Part shown: positions 1 to 11,108 of the stretch, one piece after another | Numbering within the stretch: the first letter of the stretch is position 1 | Layout of the letters: the number at the start of each line of letters is the position of its first letter | NCBI GenBank assembly: GCA_963921425.1 | Contig: OY992835.1 | Location: 8,432,001 to 8,496,000, forward strand | Reading direction: 5' to 3' | Length of the DNA stretch: 64,000 nt | Origin: Dryas octopetala | Taxonomy: Eukaryota > Streptophyta > Magnoliopsida > Rosales > Rosaceae | Translations under genes and position numbers: made by a program | The notes under the pieces: generated by a model | The model's input: the letters and a program-made list of their open reading frames with translations, nothing else | What the model was told of the DNA's origin: nothing | Database searches by the model: none

Positions 1-358
1 CAGGATGCAAGGGGGATAGTTAATTAGCTGTGAGGGTTGTAAACTTTATTTGTGATTATGAATTGCAAACTTGAATTTCAGTGTGCTAATTAATTTGAAT
101 TTACCTGTATTACTTGCTCTGATCACTTTGTAACACTGTGTAACCCTATTTTGACATGAATTTCAATGGGTAACCCTATTTTTAACTTGTTATTAACTGT
201 GTTAACTTGTTATTAAATTCAGTATTTTAAAATTTGTATTATGAATTGTTTTACTTGTTATGATCATTGTGTAACCCAGCTTAGGTGCTAATGTATTTCT
301 GTGTGCTAATGAATTTGAATGTACCCTTTGTTGTAATTTTCAGGTCTAGGAGTTTGTT

Positions 359-3300
359 ATGGCAACACCAAAAGGAAAGAAATCCAAGGCCAAGGCAGCC
401 TCGACACCCAAGGGGAAGACGAAGGTATCCACACCAAAGTCAAAGGTATCCACACCAAAGTCAAAGGCCAAGAAAGCTGCACTATTGAGGGCCAATAAAG
501 CTGCAGTATTGAAGGCCAAGAAAGCTGCAGTATTGAAGGCCAAGAATGCCTCCACCAAGGAGTGTTCGACTTCAAAGGCAACCGTTACGGATGAAGGCAC
601 CAGCAGATCCTCTCGCGGTGTTACAAAGATGCATGGAATCATTGTTAGGAAAGCTTTAGGTCGGAAGCTGAAAGTGGAGTACAATCCATATGGAGTGCCA
701 GTAGGAGACGCGCGTCCGAATTTGGCTTCTTACATAGGAGTTGTGGCAAGGCAATCAGTGCCGATTACGTATGATAACTGGCCGGCTGTGACAGAGGACG
801 AAAAAAATAAAATTTGGGATGATGTACAGGTAATTAAGAGCTGTTATATCTGTATTTAATCTTTCTTCACTTGCTAATCACATTTCACTGTATAGGAATT
901 ATTGTAAAAATGGCTTATTTTGATAATTTTGATTATGAACACATGTGCACATTCGTTCCACACTTAATTACATATCCATTTTAATATCAAAATTTTATTT
1001 CAATTGGACATTTTTTTAAGAAAATCTTACTATATAAACTAATGAAATTGATGGATAGCTAAATGGTTCATTCCAAGTTTTCCGTAGAAGGGGAAGAAAT
1101 CAGCTCCATGATAGATAAAATATATCTACTCTTCTTGGTTATAAAAGGGAAAAGGTGTTATTTATAACGATAATTACAAGCATGCAGCTGTTATTTATAC
1201 ATATGTGATTAAGCAGAAACCTATAGAGTGCATACTAAGGGTTTTTGTATTTTTTTCATTGTAGGCTGCATTTGATCTACCACCAGAAAGCAAGAAGTGG
1301 GTGCTGTCCTCTGCTGGCACCAAATGGAGATCTTTCAAGACTGCATTAACCACCAAGTACATTTTGCCATTCAAAGACGATCCGGAAGCTTTAAAGACCC
1401 GACCAAAGGAGTATGACTTCATTGAGCAAGAGCATTGGACTGCTTTTGTTGCTAGCCGATTAACAGACAAGTTTCTGGTAGATATGCTAGTTTTCTTTTG
1501 ACATTTCTGGTACATATGTGTTTAATAGCTTCCATTTAGGGGATGATCAAAAGGTACGTGTTGACATTGTAGGCACTACACGAAGCTCAAAGTCAGAGAA
1601 CTGCAAAACGGAAGTATCCTCATAGGTTGTCAAGGAAAGGATACATTGGCTTGCAGGAAGAATTGGTAAAGGCTATTTGAATTGTGTCTAAACAATTGGG
1701 AATTCGGTTGGACTAACCATGTGATTTTATGCTGAATAGAGGAAAAAGAATATGGAAGAATCTGAGCTAGACCGATCTGTCCTATGGAAGAAAGCTAGGG
1801 AGGACTCTACTGGCCACATGAATGAAGAGGTGGATCAGGTGGCCAAAGTCATAGTAAGCAAGTGAATGAGTGTCGTTTGGATTAATTTGATATATAATAA
1901 ATTGTTTTTAGATATGCTTAATTGATACTTGATATATCTTGTTGTTTTGGCAGGATGAGTTGTTGGAAAAAAAGAAAGCTGGAGAGTTGACTGTCGAAGG
2001 CTCTAATGATGTTCTAAGCATGGCTTTAGAGACTCCGGAGCATGGAGGTAGGGTAAGGGCTGTGGGGGGGAACGTCCCTCTTTCGGTGTACTTCAACATT
2101 CCAAGACAGCCAAAGGATGTGATGACAAAGACTGAGATGGTGGCTATGTTGCAAAAGGAATGTAAGGAGCTTTATGAGAGAATTGCGAAATTGGAGGAGG
2201 CAAAGAACAAGGCTGCAGAACCATCTACACCAATGCCGGTTCCCGGTACAGGGAATGTTTCCGATAAAGCCAGCTGTTTGTACGAGGCAAAGGTCGAAAA
2301 GGAAGATGTCGATGTAGTTGATATTGAAGAGCTGAATTTGGCAACAATGAAGGTAACTTATGAATCTTTGGTGCCCTTTTTCATATTATTAGATCTAAGA
2401 CAAATAAATCAACATGTCCATACTAGTGGAGGTTTAATCCCCATGATTTTTTATATTTATGTAGGGGAAATCGTGCAAATTGGCTGTGGGAGATGTCAGC
2501 AACATTGTTGCATACGGTACAGTAATTGATATGGAATCGGACACAGTGCATGGTGTTCCTTTGGGTGAGGGAAACATGCGGGTTGGCATTGACATTGCTG
2601 ACAAGGAAGATGCTTTGCTGCCAATTCCTGTGCGAGACGAATTAATCACAGTTGGGCAGGCTGTTGGCAGTCACGTGGCGTGGCCCCAAGAACTTGTTAT
2701 TTGCATGAAGGAAAAGGTAAATGTTGCCTCACCTATGGTATTGCTTCAGGCTACATGCTTGAAACTAACCTGGTTGTTTGTATTTGATACCCTAGAAACA
2801 GATGAAGCATGTTCCTAACATGGCGAAGGAGCTATTCAAGAAGGATTCACTTGAAAAGAATGTCCCGAACAAATGCAAGTTGCTGTATCGCTTAGCATTA
2901 CAAAAGATGGTCTCTAGTGGAAAGGCCATCACAGTTGACATAGAGGAACAAGTCTTTGGAGCTGTCCGAAAACTTTATATCTTGTACGAGGATATAGCTG
3001 CAGTATTGAGGATGGAGGAACTTTCAGCAACCTGCATAGTTGTGTACATGAGGTCAGTGTACTCTTTGATTCATCTACATTGTTTTTTTTCCTCATAAAC
3101 TGTTGTGATACAAATGGATGCTTGAAAATTGTTAGGTACCTGTACGATAGGCTTATCGAATCCAACATGGCTGAAATGGTTGGTTTTGTGGACCCAGCAC
3201 GTGTCTCTGTGGGAATTGGAAATTCAGAGAATAGATCAAAGTACCTAGCAGACAGGTTCCAGCAAGGAAAATGTGACCGTGTCTTTTTAGTGCCGTTCAA

Positions 3301-4677
3301 TTCTAGGTAAGGGTATTTATTTGGTGAACCTGAATGTCAGTCATTTGTAATGCTATTTGTATATATGCTTCCCATACATGCCATGGTAATAATCGTTCTA
3401 TTTGGTAGCAACCATTGGATTTTGACTATCATTAGCGAGGAAAAAGACGTGGTTCACATCATGGATCCTCTTCCAAAACTGACTCGTAACCAAGAATGGG
3501 TGGAAGTGGTGAATACGTAAGTTTCTGTTCCCTCATAAATTTACCAATATGCATAGTTCTTTGATAATGGAGCATAACTTGAATTTAAATTGTGGTGATC
3601 AAGTGCCATTAAAATATTCAATGGCGTTACGGGAAGGCAAGGCAGAAAAACACCACAATGGAAGAATCTCGCTGTAAGCATCGATCTATGTACTATACTT
3701 GAGTTTTTTAAGCGACTTATGTCATTCTGATTTGGACTAAGGATGCCATTGTTATATATAACTCTATGTGTGCTGTCTTTTGCTTGTATGTAGTGTCCTA
3801 AACAACCAGGTGGTGTTGAATGTGCATATTATGTGATGAGGTACATGAAAGAGATCATTGAGGACACAAACCTTGCCTTTGAGACCATGGTTAGAATTCT
3901 TTTGACTATTTCAGTATATATAAATTATTATCCGATGTAATTTTGATTGCATTTTTGTTTTGGTTATGTCATCAATCTGTTATTTTGGAGATTTTGAAGT
4001 TATATATATAGGCATGTACTGCCTTTGGATATGCTGTATGATTGGCTTGAACTGCCCTGCATATATTTGTCCTTTGCATGAATGTTTGCAACTTTGCATG
4101 TTGAACTTGGAACTGCCCCTTGTCTTTAGAATTTCCAACTGCATGCAATTGACTTTTTTAATTTCATGGATATGCAGCATAATTTATAGGAAACTTGGAT
4201 ATGGCTTTCTCAATCTTTAAAGTTGAAACTGGTTTTGGATTGATAGGAAACTAGGATATGGTTTTGGTTGTTGTAAATCTGGTAAATTGAACTTTAAAGC
4301 TTGCTGGACCATCACATGTACTTAAGCTTGTTGCTGGGGGCTATCACATGCAACTCTTCCTTTTGGATTTTGGGATTGCTATCAGCTGCCTAGCTTCTTT
4401 ATTTGAACAATTGCATGTCTAGGTGGCTCTGATAGCATGCAGCTAGCCTTATATATATTATTTGCACTCTGCCATGTATAGGTTTTGGGATTGCAGCAAG
4501 ACCATAACTTTTATCATTTGAATATATAATTGCATATCTTTTGGTGGCTGATCATGCACTTGTCTTTAATGTTTTCAGTGGTCTAAGGCGAAGAACAAGC
4601 GGTCTGGTTACACCCAAGCCCAAATTGATGAAGTCCGAGTTGAGTGGGGAGACTATGTCACCGAGCATTATTTTTAG
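359..4677 (+). CDS. CACTA-borne TNPA-like/DUF8039 protein with C-terminal Ulp1-type protease, 12 exons
   Basis: Twelve exons join into one open frame of 780 residues: 359-829, 1265-1477, 1573-1665, 1740-1853, 1954-2352, 2465-2716, 2796-3052, 3136-3306, 3409-3516, 3604-3673, 3794-3889 and 4579-4677, stop TAG. Every junction is GT..AG and keeps phase. The N-terminus is lysine/alanine rich with short repeats (residues 1-70). The middle (about 75-430) resembles the plant En/Spm TNPA-like/transposase_24 region. Residues about 431-514, including SHVAWPQELV, match the DUF8039 type. The C-terminus is a C48 (Ulp1/SUMO protease-like) fold with NHW (His659), MDPLP (Asp676) and Gln720-x5-Cys726, so the full catalytic set is present. 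Plant CACTA elements commonly carry such genes. The role is probably in transposition or SUMO/ubiquitin-like processing, which is inference. A domesticated host gene is less likely because CACTA end structures follow directly. Confidence 0.82.
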
Positions 4678-5118
4678 ACATGCATGTTGGTATACTGTTT
4701 TGACGTACATTTTGTGGATATGGTATTAGTGCTGCCATTCCAATCTTTTGTAGAGGAAAAGGCAGAATTTAGAACTAGCTAGCTAGCTAACTAGTGTGCA
4801 TAATTTAGAACTAGCCATGCCTTATATTTTGTGCAGATTTTTGAAGTTTCTTAGGGGGTTAAAAATGGATTAGCTAGCTAGGGTTATCCCTACTTGTTGA
4901 GGGATTTGTAATTTATTTTTGTTAACTTGAATATGGTTGAAATTGGATGTTGGAAATATTGTATGAGAATGTTGGATGAAATTGATGGAAGCATTTAAAT
5001 TGCACAAATTGGATGGTGCATGTTCGAATTTTGATATCAAATATTTGACAGGAAAAACTGATATCTAACAATCCATTTTAATTTTGTTTTTTTTAATTAA
5101 AAAACATTTACAATATCC
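4678..5118. other. 3' flank of the CACTA gene
   Basis: AT-rich sequence with several CTAGCTAGCTAG-type short palindromes (about 4775-4890). It probably contains the 3' UTR and polyadenylation region. No coding potential seen. Confidence 0.5.
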
Positions 5119-5780
5119 GTTCAACACTGATATCTAATGTCTTAAAGCTGATATTTATACAACCATATACATCGAAAAACAAAAAAATAGCGATATCTAA
5201 TATAATTTTTATATCACATGGTAGCTCAAACATGATATTTATACAGGCATATACATCGAAAAACAAAATAATAGCGATATCTAATATAATTTTTATATCA
5301 CATGGTAGCTCAAACATGATATTTAAAAGACTTATAATATCTGAAACAACGGACGAACAGATATCTAATCTATATAGATATATCGGTTTTATTTAAAACT
5401 CTGATGTGTTAACAATATTAAATATCGCTTTAATAAAAAAAGTGATGTAACAACTTACCAAACATAGCTTTTGCTGAGTTTACAATATCGAAAAATATAA
5501 CTAAACCGATATATAATACACACTTTAATGTCAGTTTTTAAAAAACTAATGATATTGAAAGTACATTAGATATCGGAATCCATGCATATAGATAGCGGAA
5601 ACTTGGAAATTCGATATATATTATGTATTAACAATATCGGAAATTAAACAAATAGGATGTCTAAGTTTTTATAAACATCGGGTAAAAACCGATATTGAAA
5701 ATAGGGTACATTAGATATCACGTCTGCCCTTATCGGTCGCAAACCTAATAGACATCAGTTTTCCACTGATGTCTAATGGG
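5119..5780. repeat. CACTA subterminal repeat region
   Basis: The motif GATATCTAAT and its inverse ATTAGATATC, with variants such as CTGATATCTAA and CGATATTG, recur many times in both orientations between the gene and the CACTA end. In En/Spm such arrays are the binding sites of the TNPA protein. That role here is inferred from position and density. The hairpin AGACATCAGT/ACTGATGTCT (5750-5774, 5-base loop) is the innermost part of the terminus. Confidence 0.7.
5150..5330. repeat. 84-bp tandem repeat inside the subterminal region
   Basis: The block beginning GATATTTATACA (5150) recurs at 5234 and begins a third time at 5318, a period of 84 bp. The first two copies are nearly identical. It is a local duplication of subterminal motifs. 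Confidence 0.75.
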
Positions 5781-5783
5781 GTA

Positions 5784-5796
5784 CTTCCTAGTAGTG
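5784..5796 (-). repeat. CACTA right terminal inverted repeat
   Basis: CTTCCTAGTAGTG reads CACTACTAGGAAG on the minus strand and marks the right boundary of the element. Confidence 0.75.
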
Positions 5797-6128
5797 AATA
5801 CAATGATAGTGGTCTTAACAGTTGCATTAAAAATGAAGATATATGGTTTATATATAGAAATTTGGAGAAAAGTGAACCATGCTATAGTTCTTTTCAAGTG
5901 CATGGTGTCTGGCCTGCTCAAGAAGTCAAAATTAAAGTTGCTAATGTTATTCTACAGGTCGTTTCTTAAGAACTCGAATGTCATTGACCATCTTTTAAGA
6001 GGTGGGAATTGGATTTTTTTTTTTTTTTTTGAAGTTTATTTATAATTTTCTTAAGGTGCAAAATATAAGAAGTTTTGGGACAAAATATTATCTTATGCAA
6101 GCGTTTAGTTGGGTATATATAGAATTTA
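5797..6128. other. Intergenic, no gene seen
   Basis: AT-rich sequence with a 16-base T run near 6016-6031. Short open stretches here lack any recognisable domain. It separates the CACTA end from the inverted-repeat element starting at 6129. Confidence 0.5.
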
Positions 6129-6520
6129 GGCAAATGACCATTTTGGTCCATTTAGTTTGACCTTGGTTGTCCTTGTAGTTTCTATTTTTTCAATCAAGTC
6201 TCCATAATTTTAATTTTGTTATAATCAAGTTCAAAATTAAAATTGCGTCCAATTTTTGGAATAAAATTCATGTAGAAACCATGTGTAATAGTTTTAATTA
6301 TTTTTTATTTTCATTTTGTAGTTTTAACTTTGAAAATTTTAGTCATGCGCTTTCATTTAATAAAGTCTAAAATGTTAATTTAGTTTATTTTGAAAACAAA
6401 AAATTGATGTGACACAGGCATGAACCCCGTCCATTTCAGACAAAAGTGTCCAAAATGCTCATGCATAAACCAAATACGTGTGTTCCACACGAAATTTATA
6501 TATTCAAAATTGATGGGTTT

Positions 6521-6690
6521 TGTTAAGCAAGTTCCCTTGGCACTCAAGGATTCCTCACCCGACTAGTATCCTAGTTGTATTCTCTTAGGATTCCTTGTAT
6601 ATTGTTTTCTTGTAAACCAAGTCTCTCACTTGTATAAATATGTGCACGTATGATCAATAAAGTCAAGCCATTCAATTACAATCTTCTACA
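6521..6690 (+). repeat. copia 5' LTR
   Basis: The LTR contains a TATAAATA box (6633-6640) and AATAAA (6656-6661), which are promoter and polyadenylation signals in the expected order. At 170 bp it is short for a plant copia element. Confidence 0.93.
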
Positions 6691-6704
6691 TGGTATCAGA
6701 GGTT
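6691..6704 (+). other. copia primer binding site
   Basis: TGGTATCAGAGG immediately follows the LTR. It matches the usual plant copia PBS complementary to the 3' end of initiator methionine tRNA. Confidence 0.9.
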
Positions 6705-6770
6705 CTCACGAACTAAACCCTACTCTCCTTTTTATTTTTCCTAAATCCTTGTCTCTTCCTTTTTCTTCCC

Positions 6771-9700
6771 ATGACGACTTCAGCCTCCTCCGATCCTATT
6801 TCTCCTCTCTCGGCTGCTGCTCCCCTCTCTCTCCCTGGCCCGAATGTGGGTCACTTCTTCAAACTCACCGAAAGCAATTATCTGATTTGGGAGAGTCTTC
6901 TTCGCCCGTTTCTTGTGGGTCATGGTCTCTGGAAGTATGTGGATGGTACTTGTGAGGCACCTTTGGCTTTCCTTCCTTCCACTGATGGCCATCCTATTCA
7001 ACCTAATCCTGCGTATCTTACATGGTTTCAGAATGACCAATTGGTGGTTAGCTATCTTAACTCCACCCTCTCCGAGCCTATTCTTGCTATGACTGTCGGT
7101 CACTCCACTGCTAAGGCCATCTGGGATTGTCTCAAACAACATTTTTCGCAAATTTCTATTGCGAACGCAGCCAATCTTCGGTTTCAACTCATGGGATTGC
7201 AAAAGGGTACTCGCTCTATCTCGGAGTATCTTCGACATGCCAAATCCTTCTCTGATGCGCTTGCTGCTATCCAACAACCAGTTTCGAATGATGACTTGGT
7301 GACGGCCATTCTTCGCGGCCTTGGTCCGGACTTCGCTATGCTTGTTACTGCTATTTTGAACTCTCCCCCGCTTCCTATGTTTCCTGACTTGCGTGCTCGG
7401 CTCCTTTCTTTTGAGGCCCAATCTCTTTCGCTTTCTTCGACCACGGCATCTCAGGCGTTACTTGCTGCTCATCAGCCTCGGCCGTCCTCCTTCTCCAATT
7501 CCACTGGTGCTCCTCCCTTCGGCTACTCTGGTGGAGGTCGTGGCGGTTCCTGGCGTGGTGGTCGTGGTGGCGGTCGTGGCTGGCATCGTGGTCGCGGCCA
7601 GCGTGGGCGTAGTCGCGGACACTGGCAGCAGTTTTCGACACCTCCGTCTGCTTCGTCGCACCATCAGCCCTCTGCTTCTCCGCAGCAGTCCTATTGGTCT
7701 GCCCCGTGGCCGTCGCCGTCGCTGTCGCCGTCGCCCTCTCTTCCTGCTCCGCCACCGTCCAGTGGTTCTGGTCTTCTTGGTGCTTCTCCACAAGCCACCT
7801 GGTGCACCTACTGTAGCAATCCCGGTCACACCTACCCAATGTGTCCACATCGCCCCATTCATCCTGATTCTCCATTTGCGGGTCTGCATACCTCGCATCC
7901 TGTCTCTCAGCCGACGACTTCTTCTGATCAATTTTGGCTCCCTGACACTGGGGCGACTCACCACATGACAAACAATGGTAGCGCTTTGCAGGATCCTGTC
8001 CCTTACACTGGTAATCATGCTGTTTTTATTGGCAATGGTGACAATCTTTCTATAGCTACTACTGGTAACATACCCCTTCGTCTTGGTTCCTCCTCCTTTC
8101 GTTTGAATAATGTTTTCCATGTGCCTCACATTGCGCATAATCTTCTTTCTGTTGCTCAATTTACCAAAGATAACTCTGTTCGTTTTGTTTTTGACCCCAC
8201 TGGCTTTTCTATTTTTGACTTATCTTCTGGTCGTTGTCTTTTTCAGGGCCCATGTAAGAATGGTCTTTATCCATTACCTATTGCCTCTCCTCAAGCTTTG
8301 TCTGCGTCTGTCTCTGCATTATGGCACAATCGTCTTGGACATCCATCCCGTGCTGTTTTGTCTCGCCTAGTTCCCTCTCTTCGTTTAGGTTCTAGCTTTA
8401 AATTATCTTCTTCGTTTTGTAAGCCATGTGCTTTGAGCAAGTCTCATAAACTTCCCTTTATTTCTCCTAATAATATTGCTCCCTCTTTATTTTATTTGGT
8501 TCATTCTGATGTATGGATGTCCTCTGTTCCGTCCAATTCTGGCTATAAATATTATGTCTTATTTACAGATGATTTTAGTCGTTTTTCTTGGATTTTTCCT
8601 ATGCGCCAGAAATCTGAAGTTCTTCATCACTTTACTACCTTTTATCATATGATTCTTAATATTTTTGGGGTTTCTATCAAATATTTTCAGAGTGATGGTG
8701 GCACGGAATTTGTTAATAATTTATTCTCTGCATTTTTTAGAACTCATGGCATTGTTCATCGTATTTCGTGTCCTCACACGCCCGAACAAAATGGGCTTGC
8801 TGAGCGGAAACATCGCCATATAGCCACCATTACTCGTATTTTATTGGACACCTCCGGTGCTCCTCTTTCTTTTTGGGCGGAAGCTGCTCTTACTGCCGTC
8901 TTTCTCATTAATTTGTTGCCTTCCGCTGTTCTTGGTTGGGCAACGCCTTACTCTCGTCTATATGGTCGTCCTGCCCCTTATTCTTTTCTTCGTTCATTTG
9001 GTTGTGCCTGCTATCCTCACTTGGGGTCGTATGTTACTAACAAGCTTATGTCCCGTTCCATAGAATGTGTATTTTTGGGTTACAGCTTGCAGCATAAAGG
9101 CTATCGTTGTTGGGATCCTACCACACATCGTTTATATATCTCCAGACATGTCGTCTTCAATGAACAACATTTTCCTTTTCGCCAACCCCGGCCTGCATCG
9201 TCTTCAACTCCTTCTGTGGAACTACTACTTCGCCCACTCTCCGCGCCTCCTGCTCTGGCTCCACCACCACCGACGCCTGCTCCTTTGTCTCCGCCGCCTA
9301 CTCCTCCACCCTCTCCGCCGCCAGCCCCACCGTCCCCATCGGACTCCTCAGCTCCGCCTTCCTCGTCAGATTCAGAGCCCGACGCTCCTCCTGCTTCTCA
9401 ACACCCCATGACAACTAGACTTCGCGCGGGTGTTGTCAAACCCAAAGTTCGAACTGATGGTACTATTCGGTATCCCTTACCTGCTAACCTTGTTGCTGCC
9501 TTTTCTTCTCAGGTTTCAGAACCCACCTGTTTCAGTCAAGCCTCCAAGTCTCCTGAATGGCGCCAGGCTATGACTGAAGAGTTTAATGCTCTTCTTCGCA
9601 ACAAGACTTGGTCTCTTGTTCCTGCTTCTTCTTCTCACAATACTGTTGGTTGTAAGTGGGTGTACCGAATCAAACAGAAGTCGGATGGGTCTCTTGAGCG

Positions 9701-11108
9701 CTATAAAGCTCGTCTTGTGGCAAAGGGGTTTCATCAACAACATGGGTTTGACTATGATGAGACTTTTAGCCCCGTTGTCAAACCTGCCACTGTTCGTACA
9801 GTCCTTAGTTTGGCGGTCAATCGCGGCTGGTCCATTCGTCAACTTGATGTCAAGAATGCCTTCCTGCATGGCTTTCTTGATGAAGATGTTTACATGGCTC
9901 AACCACCTGGATTCATTGATCCTGCTCGTCCTACTCACGTCTGTAAGCTTCATCGTGCCCTCTATGGCCTCAAGCAAGCCCCACGCGCATGGTTTCATCG
10001 CTTCAGCACCTTTATTATCAAGGCCGGGTTTCGCCAAAGTCAAGCTGACTCTTCCCTTTTTGTTTACTCTCATGGCACTCACTTTATGGTATTACTGTTA
10101 TATGTTGATGACATTGTGCTTACAGGCAGCAGTTCATCTCTCCTCACTTCCTTCATTACTGTGCTTGGGCGTGAATTTGAAATTAAGGACTTGGGCCTTC
10201 TCCACTACTTTCTTGGTCTCGAGGTTCTTCACACTGCATCTGGGTTACACCTCTCTCAATCAAAGTATGCTGCGGACATACTTCGTCGTGTCTCCATGAC
10301 TGATTGCAAGCCATGCAACACTCCAGTTGCGGCAAAAACTCAGTTGTCTCATCAAGATGGATCTCCTCTTCCTGATCCTTCGGCATTTCGCCATTTGGTG
10401 GGCTCCCTCCAATATTTGACTCTCACCCGTCCCGATATAGCTTATGCAGTCAATCACGTTGCGCAGTTTATGGCTTCCCCCACGCATACACATCTCATTG
10501 CCGCCAAACGAATCCTTCGCTACATTAAAGGTTCTATAGACTTGGGCATTGTTTTCCGCCGCTCCCCTGGTGCATTGACCATTCGTGCCTTCTCTGATGC
10601 TGATTGGGCAGGCTGCCCTGATACTCGCCGTTCTACTTCTGGTTACTTGGTCTATCATGGTGCCAATCTCGTCTCTTGGAGTTCTTCCAAACAACACACG
10701 GTCTCCCGCTCTAGTGCTGAATCTGAGTATCGTGCCCTGGCTCATGCTTGTGCGGAATCTGTTTGGATTACTTATCTTCTCCGTGATCTGTGTCAACCAG
10801 TCTCTTCTAAGATCACACTTTATTGTGACAATCTCAGTACCACTTATATGGCTTCCAATCCTGTCTTTCATGCTCGAACAAAACACATTGAGCTGGACTA
10901 TCACTTTGTGCGTGAACGAGTTAAGTTAGGATCTCATACAGTTCAATATCTTCCCTCACTTGATCAGCCCGCTGATATTCTCACCAAAGGCTTGCACAAG
11001 GCTCGGTTTTTGCTTCTACGATCCAAACTTGTCTTCCCCAGGCCGCCAAGTTTGCGGGGGGCTGTTAAGCAAGTTCCCTTGGCACTCAAGGATTCCTCAC
11101 CCGACTAG
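6771..11108 (+). CDS. copia Gag-Pol polyprotein, 1445 aa
   Basis: One uninterrupted frame encodes the full copia order. It starts with a UBN2-type gag (about residues 20-220) and an RGG-rich basic tract (about 250-285). A CCHC zinc knuckle, CTYC-x4-H-x4-C, lies near 343. The protease has LPDTGATHH near 390. The GAG pre-integrase HHCC zinc domain (LWHNRLGH ... CKPCALSKSH) covers 516-556. The integrase core has HSDVW, SDGGTEF and EQNGLAERKH, giving the D,D,E set. A proline/serine-rich linker lies near 810-880. Reverse transcriptase (QLDVKNAFLHG, LLYVDDIVLTG) spans about 960-1200. RNase H (SDADWAGC, SSAESEYRAL, YCDNLST, ARTKHIELDYHF) completes it. The ATG at 6771 is the first in frame after the LTR. 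The stop TAG (11106-11108) lies 46 bp inside the 3' LTR, so the last codons are LTR sequence. No frameshift or premature stop is visible. Confidence 0.95.
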   Translation: MTTSASSDPISPLSAAAPLSLPGPNVGHFFKLTESNYLIWESLLRPFLVGHGLWKYVDGTCEAPLAFLPSTDGHPIQPNPAYLTWFQNDQLVVSYLNSTLSEPILAMTVGHSTAKAIWDCLKQHFSQISIANAANLRFQLMGLQKGTRSISEYLRHAKSFSDALAAIQQPVSNDDLVTAILRGLGPDFAMLVTAILNSPPLPMFPDLRARLLSFEAQSLSLSSTTASQALLAAHQPRPSSFSNSTGAPPFGYSGGGRGGSWRGGRGGGRGWHRGRGQRGRSRGHWQQFSTPPSASSHHQPSASPQQSYWSAPWPSPSLSPSPSLPAPPPSSGSGLLGASPQATWCTYCSNPGHTYPMCPHRPIHPDSPFAGLHTSHPVSQPTTSSDQFWLPDTGATHHMTNNGSALQDPVPYTGNHAVFIGNGDNLSIATTGNIPLRLGSSSFRLNNVFHVPHIAHNLLSVAQFTKDNSVRFVFDPTGFSIFDLSSGRCLFQGPCKNGLYPLPIASPQALSASVSALWHNRLGHPSRAVLSRLVPSLRLGSSFKLSSSFCKPCALSKSHKLPFISPNNIAPSLFYLVHSDVWMSSVPSNSGYKYYVLFTDDFSRFSWIFPMRQKSEVLHHFTTFYHMILNIFGVSIKYFQSDGGTEFVNNLFSAFFRTHGIVHRISCPHTPEQNGLAERKHRHIATITRILLDTSGAPLSFWAEAALTAVFLINLLPSAVLGWATPYSRLYGRPAPYSFLRSFGCACYPHLGSYVTNKLMSRSIECVFLGYSLQHKGYRCWDPTTHRLYISRHVVFNEQHFPFRQPRPASSSTPSVELLLRPLSAPPALAPPPPTPAPLSPPPTPPPSPPPAPPSPSDSSAPPSSSDSEPDAPPASQHPMTTRLRAGVVKPKVRTDGTIRYPLPANLVAAFSSQVSEPTCFSQASKSPEWRQAMTEEFNALLRNKTWSLVPASSSHNTVGCKWVYRIKQKSDGSLERYKARLVAKGFHQQHGFDYDETFSPVVKPATVRTVLSLAVNRGWSIRQLDVKNAFLHGFLDEDVYMAQPPGFIDPARPTHVCKLHRALYGLKQAPRAWFHRFSTFIIKAGFRQSQADSSLFVYSHGTHFMVLLLYVDDIVLTGSSSSLLTSFITVLGREFEIKDLGLLHYFLGLEVLHTASGLHLSQSKYAADILRRVSMTDCKPCNTPVAAKTQLSHQDGSPLPDPSAFRHLVGSLQYLTLTRPDIAYAVNHVAQFMASPTHTHLIAAKRILRYIKGSIDLGIVFRRSPGALTIRAFSDADWAGCPDTRRSTSGYLVYHGANLVSWSSSKQHTVSRSSAESEYRALAHACAESVWITYLLRDLCQPVSSKITLYCDNLSTTYMASNPVFHARTKHIELDYHFVRERVKLGSHTVQYLPSLDQPADILTKGLHKARFLLLRSKLVFPRPPSLRGAVKQVPLALKDSSPD
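11050..11062 (+). other. copia polypurine tract
   Basis: GTTTGCGGGGGGC directly before the 3' LTR has the form usual for copia plus-strand priming. Confidence 0.8.

Larger units (their letters stand above)
1..5796 (+). mobile_element. CACTA (En/Spm) transposon, 3' part
   Basis: The element is cut by the window start, so its 5' end and any TNP2-type transposase lie outside. The right end is clear: the sequence stops at CTTCCTAGTAGTG (5784-5796), whose reverse complement CACTACTAGGAAG is a typical CACTA terminus. Just inside are a short perfect hairpin (5750-5774) and about 650 bp rich in GATATC-type motifs in both orientations, as expected of CACTA subterminal repeats. The three bases after the end (AAT) would be the right target duplication, but the left copy cannot be seen. 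The element contains one intact multi-exon gene (359-4677). Positions 1-358 are AT-rich 5' leader or intron sequence with repeated TGTAACCC-like words and no recognisable exon. Confidence 0.8.

Noticed and set aside
7375..8159. Long minus-strand open frames opposite the copia gag-pol
   Set aside because: They are Arg/Ser-rich antisense shadows of the GC-rich gag linker; the plus strand encodes all recognised domains.
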